Assembly: GCF_900156375.1 (NCBI RefSeq)
Contig: NZ_FTNK01000020.1
Span: 1 to 64,000, forward strand
Reading direction: 5' to 3'
DNA length: 64,000 bases
Origin: Paenibacillus macquariensis
GTDB lineage: Bacteria > Bacillota > Bacilli > Paenibacillales > Paenibacillaceae
Positions 50,054 through 59,638 of this stretch are shown piece after piece. How positions within the stretch are numbered: position 1 is the first letter of the stretch; each line of letters begins with the position of its first letter. The notes beneath the pieces are model-generated. The model worked only from the letters and a program-made list of their open reading frames with translations. It was not told where the DNA came from and ran no database searches. A program made the translations under genes and the position numbers.

Positions 50054-52315
50054 TTAAGGTTGCCGTTCCAGTTTTTTTATATTGTTTCTATATTGGCTGG
50101 GAGTCAATCCGTGTACTTTCTTAAACAGAGTGAAGAAGTGGCTTCGGCTTGAGAATCCCGATAACTGCATTATCTCAATAATTGTTTCGTCATTAGTTGC
50201 AATTAATTCAGTAGCGTACACAAGCCGAACACTATTAACATAGTCGTTCATCGAAACGTTGCTGTACTTCTTGAACAACTTCCCCAAGTAGGGCGAAGAG
50301 AGGCCCACTTCTTCTGCAACCGTATCAAGTGACAACGCCGGGTTCGTAAAATCTCTTTGAATAATACGAGTGACTTCTTCGAGCAAATTTATATATTTAT
50401 GATTTTTTTTGGTTTCCAGCTCCTGCTCCAAATGCCCTAACAGTTCTTGAAAATCAGATTTGATCATCTCCAGCGTCTCAATCTTCTGAAGCTTGTCCAG
50501 ATACGCATTAAAACTGAAATTCACCTTGATTGCATGGTTGGCTTCCAGTACTTCTATCGCATATCGAATGGATAGCAGCAATCGGATAAGCACCGAGTTG
50601 AGAACCGTGAAGCTGAAAGAAGATGCATGGTCGATCATACCGAACAACAGCCGATTTGATTCTTGGAAATGTCCTTGAATCATTGCATCCGTCAATTCTT
50701 TTTCTTGATCCTGCGGATATTTAAATTCTTCATTATTGATTTCTACAATGCTCTTCGATAATATCGCTTGGTGGCCAAAGATCATGCGGTAAGACGATAG
50801 CTCAACTGTTTTCAAATAATGAAAATTCAAATTCAAAATCGATTCGAAAGTCTCGCTTATCGTAACGGTAATGGACAACTGCAAGTACTTCAATGCATTC
50901 CGCTGAAATTCACTAACAATCTCGAACAATCGGTCTTGCTGAGGCGGCTTTTCATCCATGCTGAAGTTAATCAAGACCAATATCTGATCCTCTTCAATGT
51001 CTACACATTCATGCTTGTACAGGCCTGAGAGAAGCTCTGAAACGATGTTCATCATGCCAAATTTCAATAAGCTTCGGTCTCTTGAATTATATTTAGAGCA
51101 AAGCTCCGAATAGTGATCGATATTAAATAAGAACACCAAGAATGAATCGTGAGGCTCAAGTACAATATTGTATTTCTGAAAAGTGCGGTGAAGCGAATGA
51201 TCAGGGCCATGATCACTAGACTTAACTAGCTTTCTTAATACGTCTTGTTTCCGGTTGTACGACTCTTCCTTCTTCTCGGACTCCAACAAATTGTGATTAC
51301 GAATAACGAGTATGACAGGCACATAAAGCCTTCTTGAGAGATAGAACGTGAGCAATATACCCCCGAGCAGGAAGATCAGAATGAGCAGATAAGTCTTTCC
51401 CCTCATGCCCGCGATTTCCTTGATAATCTCTGTATAGGGAGTAATGTTTATCAGTTTCCAGCCAAGTTCATCTGTTGTCGTATACGTAATGAAGGAATCT
51501 ATCCCACCTAAATCCATCCGCAATCTACCTGACGGCTCCCCCGAAGAAATAATCCTTTGGACATAAGAATATTCGTTCATATCACTAAGCAACGGATGTA
51601 TGGAGTCGCTTGTCATTAGTCTGCCACTTGAATCGATCATAAAAATGCGACTATTTTTCTGCGAATCGTTAGAGGCAATGCTTTTCATCATCCAATCCTC
51701 GGATATGTTCAGAATCAAAGCCTCGCTCACTTTCCCCTTCTGCAATTGTGTATCGTAGAACAAGTACGAATATACGCGAATCATCGGAGTCGCATTAGTT
51801 GTGATTCCGGACAAAACGTTAGGGATTTCTCGCAAGACTATGCTATGCGAATGGTAATTCTTTATATCTTCTAGGATAGTAAATATGTTTTTGTCCGGAA
51901 AGGTCTCGCGATTATAAACAAAGTTTTCACTTGGCACCGTATAGACTGTTTGGCCATTGAAAATATCTATCGAATGCAGAAACGGATAAATATTTTTGTA
52001 GGACTGCACTTTCTCCTGATATTTTACGTAATCTTCCGCCGCCACGTCTGAATACAGCAGGTCCTTAATCATATCGTCAAAAAAAGCTGTAATAGCTAAC
52101 GATCGCGCGGATTCGGTAAGGACCTCCACATTCCGTTTCGTATTGTCCAGTTCGCTTGTTTGTTGGTTATATATCTTTTGTAGCGCATAATCTTCAAAAT
52201 TCTGTTTCAAAAAGGAATACTGGACGAAAAGCAGTGTCATAGTACTGATTAGAAACGGCAGCAAAATCGATAAAAATAGTTGGAACGGGGTTTTCAGAAC
52301 GAGCTTCTTGAACAT
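50054..52315 (-). CDS. Membrane-anchored AraC-family regulator (YesN/YtdP-type)
   Basis: This protein of about 753 residues has a membrane helix at about 10-32 and a long extracytoplasmic Cache-like sensor (about 35-290). A second membrane helix (TYLLILIFLLGGILLTFYL, about 300-320) is followed by a cytoplasmic linker. Two AraC helix-turn-helix motifs lie at about 650-750 (SLDTVAEEVGLSSPYLGKLF and IMQLSGFSSRSHFFTLFKKVHG). This class in Paenibacillus usually activates a divergent ABC importer for oligosaccharides, which is exactly the arrangement here. ATG 52315 is preferred over GTG 52327. Confidence 0.9.
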   Translation of the reverse strand: MFKKLVLKTPFQLFLSILLPFLISTMTLLFVQYSFLKQNFEDYALQKIYNQQTSELDNTKRNVEVLTESARSLAITAFFDDMIKDLLYSDVAAEDYVKYQEKVQSYKNIYPFLHSIDIFNGQTVYTVPSENFVYNRETFPDKNIFTILEDIKNYHSHSIVLREIPNVLSGITTNATPMIRVYSYLFYDTQLQKGKVSEALILNISEDWMMKSIASNDSQKNSRIFMIDSSGRLMTSDSIHPLLSDMNEYSYVQRIISSGEPSGRLRMDLGGIDSFITYTTTDELGWKLINITPYTEIIKEIAGMRGKTYLLILIFLLGGILLTFYLSRRLYVPVILVIRNHNLLESEKKEESYNRKQDVLRKLVKSSDHGPDHSLHRTFQKYNIVLEPHDSFLVFLFNIDHYSELCSKYNSRDRSLLKFGMMNIVSELLSGLYKHECVDIEEDQILVLINFSMDEKPPQQDRLFEIVSEFQRNALKYLQLSITVTISETFESILNLNFHYLKTVELSSYRMIFGHQAILSKSIVEINNEEFKYPQDQEKELTDAMIQGHFQESNRLLFGMIDHASSFSFTVLNSVLIRLLLSIRYAIEVLEANHAIKVNFSFNAYLDKLQKIETLEMIKSDFQELLGHLEQELETKKNHKYINLLEEVTRIIQRDFTNPALSLDTVAEEVGLSSPYLGKLFKKYSNVSMNDYVNSVRLVYATELIATNDETIIEIMQLSGFSSRSHFFTLFKKVHGLTPSQYRNNIKKLERQP

Positions 52316-52552
52316 ATTCCACCCCACTCCCTCTTAATGCTATTACTGTTACTAATTCAAATAAAAAGAATATAACCGATGTTTCCATCTAAAAACACTA
52401 ATTCGAGTACAAAAAACGGGAATAAGAACTCTAATTTCACTCTTTCCAGAAAAAAACCACTAAACAAAAAATAGTTTTATTTCCTAGATTTGCTACCATG
52501 AAGCTATCAACACAAGTAAGTCAAATTTGGAATTGCAAAGGAGAAGGTCATT

Positions 52553-53479
52553 GTGACTATGGCTGCTACGAAAAAAAAGAGTAGACAGTTCAGAAAAAGT
52601 TTTCAGCTAACGATGTTAGCTCTCCCCGCTATTATCGTTATTTTCATCTTTTCTTACATCCCAATGGCTGGTGTATTTATTGCCTTTAAGAACATCAATT
52701 ATGAACAAGGTATTTTTCACAGTCCATGGATCGGCTTTGACAATTTCAAGTTCTTCTTTACCTCTAACGACGCTTGGCTAGTCGTTAGGAACACTCTCGG
52801 CTACAACATCGTTTCTATTGTAGTCGGTACACTTTTAGCGATAATATTTGCAATCTTATTAAATGAAATTATCAGTCGCAAAGCATTGAAAGTGTATCAA
52901 ACTGTGTTCTTCTTCCCTTATTTTTTCTCTTGGGTCATCATTGCTTATATGGCATACTCGTTTATTGGACCATATGGCATTCTGACGAGATTTATAGAAG
53001 ATCTCGGGTTTACATCCTTTGATTTCTATACAGAAACCTGGATTTGGCCCTTTCTGCTTTCCTTTATCAATATCTGGAAGGGGTTGGGCTACATCAGTAT
53101 CATTTTCTATGCCGGTATTCTTGGCATATCGCAAGAGTACTTTGAGGCAGCCGCAATCGATGGAGCCTCGAAATATCAAATTATTCGCAAAATCACGATT
53201 CCGCTCATCATGCCCTTAATCACAATAATGACACTTCTCTCTGTAGGAAAGATCTTTTATTCAGACTTCGGTCTTTTCTTTTTCGTCCCAAGAGAGGTTG
53301 GTCAGCTATACCCTGTCACCCAAGTTATCGACACTTATGTATATCGTATGCTGAGACAGTCTGGGGATATCGGTATGTCGTCCGCTGTTGGATTGTTTCA
53401 GTCTTTAATGGGCTTTATTATAGTCCTTATCAGCAACTACTTGGTCAAAAAAGTTAATGATGACAACAAGCTATTCTAA
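52553..53479 (+). CDS. Sugar ABC transporter permease (LplB/UgpA-type)
   Basis: This 308-residue type I permease has six membrane helices. The coupling segment EYFEAAAIDGASKYQIIRKIT IPLI is near 195-218 (EAA motif with Gly). The start is GTG 52553, with AAAGGAG nine bases upstream. It forms a heterodimer with the next gene. No ATPase is encoded here; such importers in Paenibacillus commonly borrow a shared MsmX-type ATPase. Confidence 0.94.
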   Translation: MTMAATKKKSRQFRKSFQLTMLALPAIIVIFIFSYIPMAGVFIAFKNINYEQGIFHSPWIGFDNFKFFFTSNDAWLVVRNTLGYNIVSIVVGTLLAIIFAILLNEIISRKALKVYQTVFFFPYFFSWVIIAYMAYSFIGPYGILTRFIEDLGFTSFDFYTETWIWPFLLSFINIWKGLGYISIIFYAGILGISQEYFEAAAIDGASKYQIIRKITIPLIMPLITIMTLLSVGKIFYSDFGLFFFVPREVGQLYPVTQVIDTYVYRMLRQSGDIGMSSAVGLFQSLMGFIIVLISNYLVKKVNDDNKLF

Positions 53480-53510
53480 ATAATAAATATTCAGAAATAG
53501 AGGTGAACTC

Positions 53511-54392
53511 ATGTCTTTTCGTAGAACACTACCACAAATCCTGATTCATCTATTACTCATTCTATTTGGTATCAGTTGCATAATCCCGCTCATCTCGATC
53601 ATCTCCATTTCCCTGAGCGATGAAAACAGCATTATTCAAAACGGGTACAGCTTCGTGCCTCAAGGATTCAATTTCAGTTCTTACGCATATGTGCTTTACA
53701 AACCGCTTCAGCTTTTATCGGCCTTAAAGACTTCTCTGATCGTCAGCATTGTAGGCACTTTAATTTCCTTGATTATTACTGCTGGTATTGCCTACGTACT
53801 ATCAAGAGAAGATTACAAGTACAAAAGTTCCCTTAGCTTTTACGTGTTTTTCACTATGCTGTTTAACGGCGGGCTTGTTCCGACCTATATGCTAATCAGC
53901 AAATACTTGCACCTGAAAAATACGATTTGGGTACTCATTCTGCCTTACTTGGCGATCCCATGGTTTATCCTGCTTCTGAGATCCTTTATGCAGAAAATTC
54001 CACATAGCATCATTGAATCCTGCATGATCGACGGCGCAAGTGAGTTGCGAATTTTCTTTAAAATAATTTTGCCACTTGCTAAGCCAGGCCTTGCAACAAT
54101 CGGCTTATTTATCGTGCTTCAGTACTGGAATGATTGGTGGCTAAGCCTTCTGTATATCGAAAAGGAAAGTCTTGTTCCATTGCAATATATGCTTTACCGA
54201 ATGATTAACAACATTGAATTTCTTACAAGCTCCACGAACGCGATGCCTCCGGGAATGAATACTTCCATCATTCCTGCAGAAACCGCTAGGATGGCAATGG
54301 CCATATTGGCCGCCGGTCCAATGCTTGTCGTATTCCCCTTTTTCCAGAAATACTTCGTAAAGGGACTTACAGTGGGAGCAGTCAAAGGCTAG
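53511..54392 (+). CDS. Sugar ABC transporter permease (YtcP-type)
   Basis: This 293-residue partner permease has six membrane helices. The coupling motif SIIESCMIDGASELRIFFKIILP is near 165-187, and the typical C-terminus PFFQKYFVKGLTVGAVKG is complete. It follows the first permease by 31 bases, with AGAGGTG upstream. Together with the binding lipoprotein it makes an LplB-YtcP-LipO-type importer, a class used for complex plant or mucin oligosaccharides. Confidence 0.95.
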   Translation: MSFRRTLPQILIHLLLILFGISCIIPLISIISISLSDENSIIQNGYSFVPQGFNFSSYAYVLYKPLQLLSALKTSLIVSIVGTLISLIITAGIAYVLSREDYKYKSSLSFYVFFTMLFNGGLVPTYMLISKYLHLKNTIWVLILPYLAIPWFILLLRSFMQKIPHSIIESCMIDGASELRIFFKIILPLAKPGLATIGLFIVLQYWNDWWLSLLYIEKESLVPLQYMLYRMINNIEFLTSSTNAMPPGMNTSIIPAETARMAMAILAAGPMLVVFPFFQKYFVKGLTVGAVKG

Positions 54393-54455
54393 CTTACAAT
54401 GGACGCGATCCATTTTAAGTATAAAAAAAGGATATATTAAAAAGGAGGATTCATT

Positions 54456-56018
54456 ATGGTCAAACGTTTAAAATTGTACAAATCAGGCATCATTGCAACC
54501 ATTTTTATTCTTATGTTTAGTCTCGTAATTGGGGCATGCGGAAACAGCAACAACAAAGCGGGAGTCAGCTCACCGGAAACAACTACACCTCCAGCAGAAG
54601 GATCTAGCTCGCCTACCCCGGCTGCTGATTTGCCGCCAGTTACTTTAAGTTGGTATTTCCCAGGAAACTTCCCACAGCCAGAGCAAGACAAGGTTTTTAC
54701 TGAAGTCAATAAAATTGTCAAAGAAAAAATCAATGCCACCATTGACTTCAAACCAATATCTTTCGGAGATTATGATCAAAAAATCAAAGTAATCATCGCC
54801 TCTGGCGAAGCTTATGATATCGCTTTCACTTCCAATTGGCTTAATAACTATACCCAGAATGTAGCAAAAGGTGCTTTCTTGCCACTAGATGAATTGCTAG
54901 AGAAATATGCTCCAAAATCTTTTGCTGCTATTCCAGCGAATTTTTGGGATGCTACCCGTGTAAATGGTAATATTTACGGCTACATTAACTATCAAATTTC
55001 AGCAAGAACGCCTGACGTTGCCACCTCGAAAGCTTTGGCCGACAAATATGGCTTCGATGTGAATAGCATCAGCGGCAAGCTCAGCCCCGATACGATGAAT
55101 CTGCTTGAGCCATATATACAAGCCGTTAAGAAAGATCATCCTGAAAAAGCATTAATATCTCAGTTGTCGCAAATTTACGAAATGTTTTCTTTTGAATCTC
55201 TCGCAGGCTTTAACGTGCCCGGAGCAGTAAGCTATAATGACGATACGCTGACGGTATTCAACCAATTTGAATCTGATGAATACAAGAAGCTCGCTGCTGT
55301 TTTAAGAGACTGGAATGCCAAAGGTTATTTAAATTCCAAGGAACGTATCTCTAAGAAACAAGATGACTGGGCCGATGCCAAAGCAGGCAAATGGATTATG
55401 GTAATTGGTGGCGCTTACAAACCGGGCGTAGCTTCACTCAACTCCGAATTGGGCGGTGAGCCATATGTTAGTGCTCCGGCTTCCAAGCCATATCTGACGA
55501 CCGGTGGAATTGTTGCCACGATGCAAGCGATAAGCCGTTCATCGAAAAATCCGGAAAGAGCGATGATGTTGCTCGAGCTACTGAACACAGACAAGGATCT
55601 GTTTAACCTACTCAACTTCGGTATCAAAGATGACCACTTTGGTCTCAATGCCGAGGGCTTAATGGTCCCAGGTCCAAACCAACAAGGCTACAATCCGCAA
55701 GTACCATGGATGTTCGCTTCCAATTTCTTGGCAAATGTTCAAGAGGGAATGCCGAAAACCGTCTGGGAAGATACGATAAAAATGAACGAGGATGCAGAGC
55801 CATCGAAATTACTCGGCTTCTCCTTTGATGCAGAACCAGTAAAAGGAGAAATTGGTAAGACAAGTGCAGTTTTTGGTGAATTCTATAGAGGCATTGAGCT
55901 CGGCGTAATAAATGAAACTAAATACAACGAGTTCTTAAGCAAGATGAAAGATGCAGGCGCCGACAAAATTATCGCTGAAATGCAGAAACAAATCGACGCC
56001 TGGAAAACTAGTAAATAA
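54456..56018 (+). CDS. Extracellular solute-binding lipoprotein (LipO-type)
   Basis: This 520-residue oligosaccharide receptor has a lipobox (VIGAC) and a Ser/Thr/Pro-rich linker to residue 60. A large two-lobe binding domain follows (DLPPVTLSWYFPGNFPQPEQ, RTPDVATSKALADKYGFDV, PERAMMLLELLNTDKDLFNL). AAAGGAGG precedes ATG 54456. It captures the ligand outside the cell and delivers it to the two permeases encoded just upstream. The specificity is unknown but probably matches the GH43, GH35 and GH38 enzymes of the locus. Confidence 0.94.
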   Translation: MVKRLKLYKSGIIATIFILMFSLVIGACGNSNNKAGVSSPETTTPPAEGSSSPTPAADLPPVTLSWYFPGNFPQPEQDKVFTEVNKIVKEKINATIDFKPISFGDYDQKIKVIIASGEAYDIAFTSNWLNNYTQNVAKGAFLPLDELLEKYAPKSFAAIPANFWDATRVNGNIYGYINYQISARTPDVATSKALADKYGFDVNSISGKLSPDTMNLLEPYIQAVKKDHPEKALISQLSQIYEMFSFESLAGFNVPGAVSYNDDTLTVFNQFESDEYKKLAAVLRDWNAKGYLNSKERISKKQDDWADAKAGKWIMVIGGAYKPGVASLNSELGGEPYVSAPASKPYLTTGGIVATMQAISRSSKNPERAMMLLELLNTDKDLFNLLNFGIKDDHFGLNAEGLMVPGPNQQGYNPQVPWMFASNFLANVQEGMPKTVWEDTIKMNEDAEPSKLLGFSFDAEPVKGEIGKTSAVFGEFYRGIELGVINETKYNEFLSKMKDAGADKIIAEMQKQIDAWKTSK

Positions 56019-56033
56019 ATATAGATCATAATA

Positions 56034-56080
56034 ACAACGTGGGCCGTTTAGCAACTTTTTTGCTAGACGGCTCACGTTGT
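56034..56080 (+). terminator. Terminator after the sugar importer operon
   Basis: ACAACGTGGGCCGTTTAGCA (from 56034) pairs with 56060-56080, with a few mismatches, around a CTTTTT loop. It lies 15 bases after the binding-protein stop. Confidence 0.7.
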
Positions 56081-56270
56081 AGTTTAATCTCCTAAGTTTT
56101 TAATAATCAGAACTTCGCAACTTTTTTACGTTCTAACATCAGCCTTAATTGTCCCGCTTTATTTTCCTTCACTATTTCCATGGCCATGTGCGGTTAACCT
56201 GGTTCTGTAGGCAACAATACATTGTGGCTCCATTTTTTTGATATTTTGTATCGTTTAAAGAAGATGTTCA

Positions 56271-57557
56271 CTATTCATTTGTGTCTCCTTCGTTCTTTAA
56301 TTCATTTATATAGTCAGCCATCACAATAACTTGGCTTTCCAGACGCGATTTTTCGGCAGCGAAAGCAATCAGATGGCTTTTCACAGAAATATCCGCACTT
56401 GTAAGCCCTTCTTCTTTTCCATCACTTCGCACAAGTCGGACAAAATCTCGCATTATACCTGTATCGCCGCCGCCATGTCCTGCTAGATCCGTATCCAGAT
56501 TGATTGCCTCTGTCTCTCTAGTAATGAAGTTCGTTACTTCAATGACGTTTTTCTCCATATCACCTCTTATTTGACCTTGAGTACCCATCAACTTCACTGA
56601 TCGCCCGCCTTCATAAGTAAAGGCACTCATCGTAAATGCAACAGTCACCTCATTGGCGAATTCCATGTTCACCACTTGATGATCGACCACATTATTATCG
56701 CAATGATACACGCATCTGCCATAAGGTCCTTTCTCAAGGGCTTGAAGCACACCTTCGTCACTCGTATCATTACTGACAACAGCGCGAAGCACTTCTCCGA
56801 CCCAGTCATCTCGTTCAAGATACATTCTTGGTGCATAATAAGCACAGTTATCTTTGACGGGACAGCCGTCCAAACAGTACATAGGCGCACCTTCTGGTGC
56901 ACTTTCTTTGCGGAAATGGGTTAATGAACCAAAGGATGAAACTTTAGTGCAATCTGCATCAACAAGCCACTGTAAAATATCCATATCATGGCAACTTTTA
57001 GAAAGAATCATTGGGCTTGAAATCTCTGAATCGCTCCAGTTTCCTCTTACAAAGCTATGTGCTTGATGACGATGCTCCACGTTTTCCGTATGTTGAATCG
57101 AAATGAGTTTGCCAATTTTACCATCCGTAATAACCTTTTTGATCGTTGAGAAAAAGTCCGTATATCTAAGCACATGGCAAATCGAAAACACTCGATTATA
57201 CTTCTTAGCGTAATCACCCATAATGATACATTCTCGCGGATCGGGTGACATCGGTTTTTCCATAAGAACATGGTACCCTTTCTCTAATGCCTTCAGCGCA
57301 GGCTCGTAATGCATTTTATCCTGCGTACAAATAAGTATCGCATCAGCCAGCTTAGGTCCTGCAAGCAGATCCTCCCAACTTGAATAACAGTGCTCATCCC
57401 AAACGTCGTGGGCTTGTTGGAATTGTGCTCTTCGCTCGGGATCGATATCCGCAACGGCAACAAATTGTATGTCTTCTGGATGCTGCAATGCATACGTTGC
57501 ATAAGCACCCATCCCTCTTTGTCCTGCTCCAATTAATGCTGCAGTAATTTTTTTCAT
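56271..57557 (-). CDS. Gfo/Idh/MocA-family oxidoreductase
   Basis: This is a 428-residue NAD(P)-dependent sugar oxidoreductase. The N-terminal Rossmann motif is AALIGAGQRGMGAYA, and the catalytic EKP is in VLMEKPMSPD near 98. SKSCHDMDILQWLVDA near 190 is the typical substrate His/Asp site. Three cysteines close together (CLDGC, KDNCAYY near 230-245) are a family variant. GGTGAGG precedes the ATG. It acts on a free or phosphorylated sugar, perhaps a step after glycan hydrolysis by its neighbours. It is probably the end of the series running from the GH35 gene. Confidence 0.9.
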   Translation of the reverse strand: MKKITAALIGAGQRGMGAYATYALQHPEDIQFVAVADIDPERRAQFQQAHDVWDEHCYSSWEDLLAGPKLADAILICTQDKMHYEPALKALEKGYHVLMEKPMSPDPRECIIMGDYAKKYNRVFSICHVLRYTDFFSTIKKVITDGKIGKLISIQHTENVEHRHQAHSFVRGNWSDSEISSPMILSKSCHDMDILQWLVDADCTKVSSFGSLTHFRKESAPEGAPMYCLDGCPVKDNCAYYAPRMYLERDDWVGEVLRAVVSNDTSDEGVLQALEKGPYGRCVYHCDNNVVDHQVVNMEFANEVTVAFTMSAFTYEGGRSVKLMGTQGQIRGDMEKNVIEVTNFITRETEAINLDTDLAGHGGGDTGIMRDFVRLVRSDGKEEGLTSADISVKSHLIAFAAEKSRLESQVIVMADYINELKNEGDTNE

Positions 57558-57586
57558 GTTTTCCTCACCTTTTTATTGATTTATTT

Positions 57587-57678
57587 TAATCGAAAATCTA
57601 AATTTGACGTTTTCTTCAAACCACATTGGAAAGTTAGTACCCCAAATATCACTTTGAAAATAACATGAATTTTTTTAT
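57587..57678 (-). pseudogene. Remnant of a DUF5054 (GH38-like) gene: first and last codons joined by deletion
   Basis: Reading the minus strand, KKIHVIFK (like the N-terminus KKIHVVFK of the DUF5054 protein at 32926-35022) is followed within a few bases by SDIWGTNFPMWFEENVKFRF. The latter is like that protein's C-terminus NNVWGTNFKMWFEENMKFRF, but in a shifted frame. About 650 codons are missing between them. The TAA closing the GH43 gene lies at the edge of this remnant. Confidence 0.75.
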
Positions 57679-59288
57679 AAGTTCTGGTAAGGCAACTCCT
57701 TGTATTCAAAAGATTCAAATGTCGCGTTCCCTTCGACGGTTCCCTTAACTCCCTTCGCATAGACACCGACGCGAGGAGCCGTAAAGCATAAAAATCGCGT
57801 ATGTTGTTCGGGATACAGGAATTCCGCAGGCAATTCAATTCCGATATCCGTATAAGTTACCCCATCTAGCGAATAAGAGAAGTTAAAGGTTTTCGTCTCC
57901 GAGAATAATTGCGCTTTAAGCCAGATTGCCGTGGAAGCTTTCGGCGGGAGCGGCAATTTCGCAAGTGTATTTTTGCCGACGGCAACGTAATGATCAACCT
58001 CAAGGTAAAGTCCATCGTCCTCCTGGTTTTCGTGCAGTCGGCTTACATCGAAGGTCTGCCCTGAGGTTTGCCCGAGTCCATTGCGGATGGAGAAAAACAG
58101 AAACGCATCGGAATCACGATAGAGGGTCAATCCTGCTTCCTCTCCCCGGCTCTTCGAATCGAATACCAACTTCGTTGTGACTTCGAAGCCGAAATGATGC
58201 CATCGTCGGGTTAAGATAAGCGTCGATTGAAGACCAAAAGGAATGAACGGTTTGCAGGAGATCCGAAGTCCTTCTGGTGTCAATCGGAATCCATCTTCTA
58301 CTGGATGACGTACCCACTCCCACTCTGGCGATAATTCCGTCCCTGAGAATGTATCTAACGAATAGTAGTTCGGTACGTCCATGTTCTCAGTGTTCGGAAT
58401 TATGATCTCATCCATCGGAATTCCCTCGTCCCCGATGACGAACCAATCATCCTCTGTCCAATGAACTGGCTGTAGAAACGTTTCTCGTCCGAGCGGGCAG
58501 AACCCCTGGGGCGTAAGAGGTCGGCCGCCGAGATGAAACATCCACCAATCGCCAGATTCATCCTGCACCAATTTTCCGTGACCAGCTTTTTGAATGCGTT
58601 TCTCAGGATCCTTCTGAGTAAGTACTGGATTGTGCGGGCATGGTACGTAAGGCCCCCAAATCGAGCGGCTCCGCGCAAGCGTCACCTTATGCTCGAAAAA
58701 AGTTCCTCCTTCTGCGAGCATGAGGTAGTACCAGCCGTTTCTCTTTACCACATGTGGGGCTTCTGGTGCTGAACCGCCAGTTCCTGGCCATACTTGCTTC
58801 GCTTCCCCGATCAGTCGTGAGCCATCCCTCGCCATCTCATGTACCCAACCGCCACCGAACGCCAAGTATCGCTTTCCGTCATCGTCGTTGAAGATAGACG
58901 GATCGATAAAATGATGATTGAGCTCTATCGCTTCGCTATAGGGCCCTTCTGGACGGACCGCGGTAAACAAGAGATTCGTACATCTCGGTTGCCCATGGTA
59001 ATATGGCACGACGACCCATAAATTTCCGTCATAATAGGAGATGTCCGGCGCGAATACGCCGAATGAATCTGGCATCCCAGTCAAGTCTAGTTGACTCTTA
59101 CGCGTGATGACATGACCGATCGGTTTCCATCGAACCAAGTCCCGAGAGTGGAGAACTTGCACCCCAGGGAAATACTGAAACGTTGATGTTACCATGTAAT
59201 AGTCCGAGTCCACGCGCACGATTGAAGGATCGGGATTGTCGCCAGGCAGTACGGGATTTGGGAAGGTACCTGCTCTAACAATGTTCAT
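57675..59288 (-). CDS. GH43-family glycoside hydrolase (beta-xylosidase/alpha-arabinofuranosidase type)
   Basis: This 537-residue protein has a five-bladed propeller with the catalytic base Asp in NPDPSIVRVDSDYYMV (near 18-33), the pKa-modulating Asp in FAPDISYYDGNLWV and the acid Glu in APEAPHVVKRNGWYYLM near 175. A GH43 C2 beta-sandwich follows from about 320. There is no signal peptide, so it trims imported xylo- or arabino-oligosaccharides. GGGAGG lies upstream of ATG 59288. Its last codons (YKELPYQNL) end at the DUF5054 remnant, so the natural C-terminus may be slightly altered. The full domain is nevertheless present. Confidence 0.92.
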   Translation of the reverse strand: MNIVRAGTFPNPVLPGDNPDPSIVRVDSDYYMVTSTFQYFPGVQVLHSRDLVRWKPIGHVITRKSQLDLTGMPDSFGVFAPDISYYDGNLWVVVPYYHGQPRCTNLLFTAVRPEGPYSEAIELNHHFIDPSIFNDDDGKRYLAFGGGWVHEMARDGSRLIGEAKQVWPGTGGSAPEAPHVVKRNGWYYLMLAEGGTFFEHKVTLARSRSIWGPYVPCPHNPVLTQKDPEKRIQKAGHGKLVQDESGDWWMFHLGGRPLTPQGFCPLGRETFLQPVHWTEDDWFVIGDEGIPMDEIIIPNTENMDVPNYYSLDTFSGTELSPEWEWVRHPVEDGFRLTPEGLRISCKPFIPFGLQSTLILTRRWHHFGFEVTTKLVFDSKSRGEEAGLTLYRDSDAFLFFSIRNGLGQTSGQTFDVSRLHENQEDDGLYLEVDHYVAVGKNTLAKLPLPPKASTAIWLKAQLFSETKTFNFSYSLDGVTYTDIGIELPAEFLYPEQHTRFLCFTAPRVGVYAKGVKGTVEGNATFESFEYKELPYQNL

Positions 59289-59293
59289 CCCGC

Positions 59294-59611
59294 TTAATCC
59301 TCCCTTCGCGTAAACGCATATATTTCGTTAGCATCTACCCACATCTCCGAGAAACAGGCGCCAGTGAGCTGCTGCCATCGCTCTTCAACGACAGGATCGA
59401 CGAATCGTTCTGGTGCTTCAAACATGGAATCCGCCTCCACCACCATGAACAGACCTACCCCGTCACGAAAAATTCGTAGAGAAATAATCCCCGCTTCCTG
59501 CATATATTTCTTGTTCAGCTCGGGAATTTCGTTATGAAGCTGCTCATAGTGTTTGACTTGATCAGGATATAGCTTGGCAATTTTAAATCCGATTGTGCGC
59601 GTCGTAGACAT
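59294..59611 (-). CDS. L-rhamnose mutarotase family protein (second copy)
   Basis: This protein of about 105 residues has the mutarotase pattern: KLYPDQVKHYEQLHNEIPEL (catalytic His), SLRIFRDGVGLFMVVEADSM and VVEERWQQLTG. ATG 59611 fits the GAGGTGG site better than the upstream start. It is clearly distinct in sequence from the copy at 40106, so it probably serves another sugar released in the glycan locus. It lies 27 bases downstream of the aldo/keto reductase gene and six bases before the GH43 gene. Confidence 0.88.
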   Translation of the reverse strand: MSTTRTIGFKIAKLYPDQVKHYEQLHNEIPELNKKYMQEAGIISLRIFRDGVGLFMVVEADSMFEAPERFVDPVVEERWQQLTGACFSEMWVDANEIYAFTRRED

Positions 59612-59638
59612 GTAAACCACCTCATTATGTTGTTTGGA

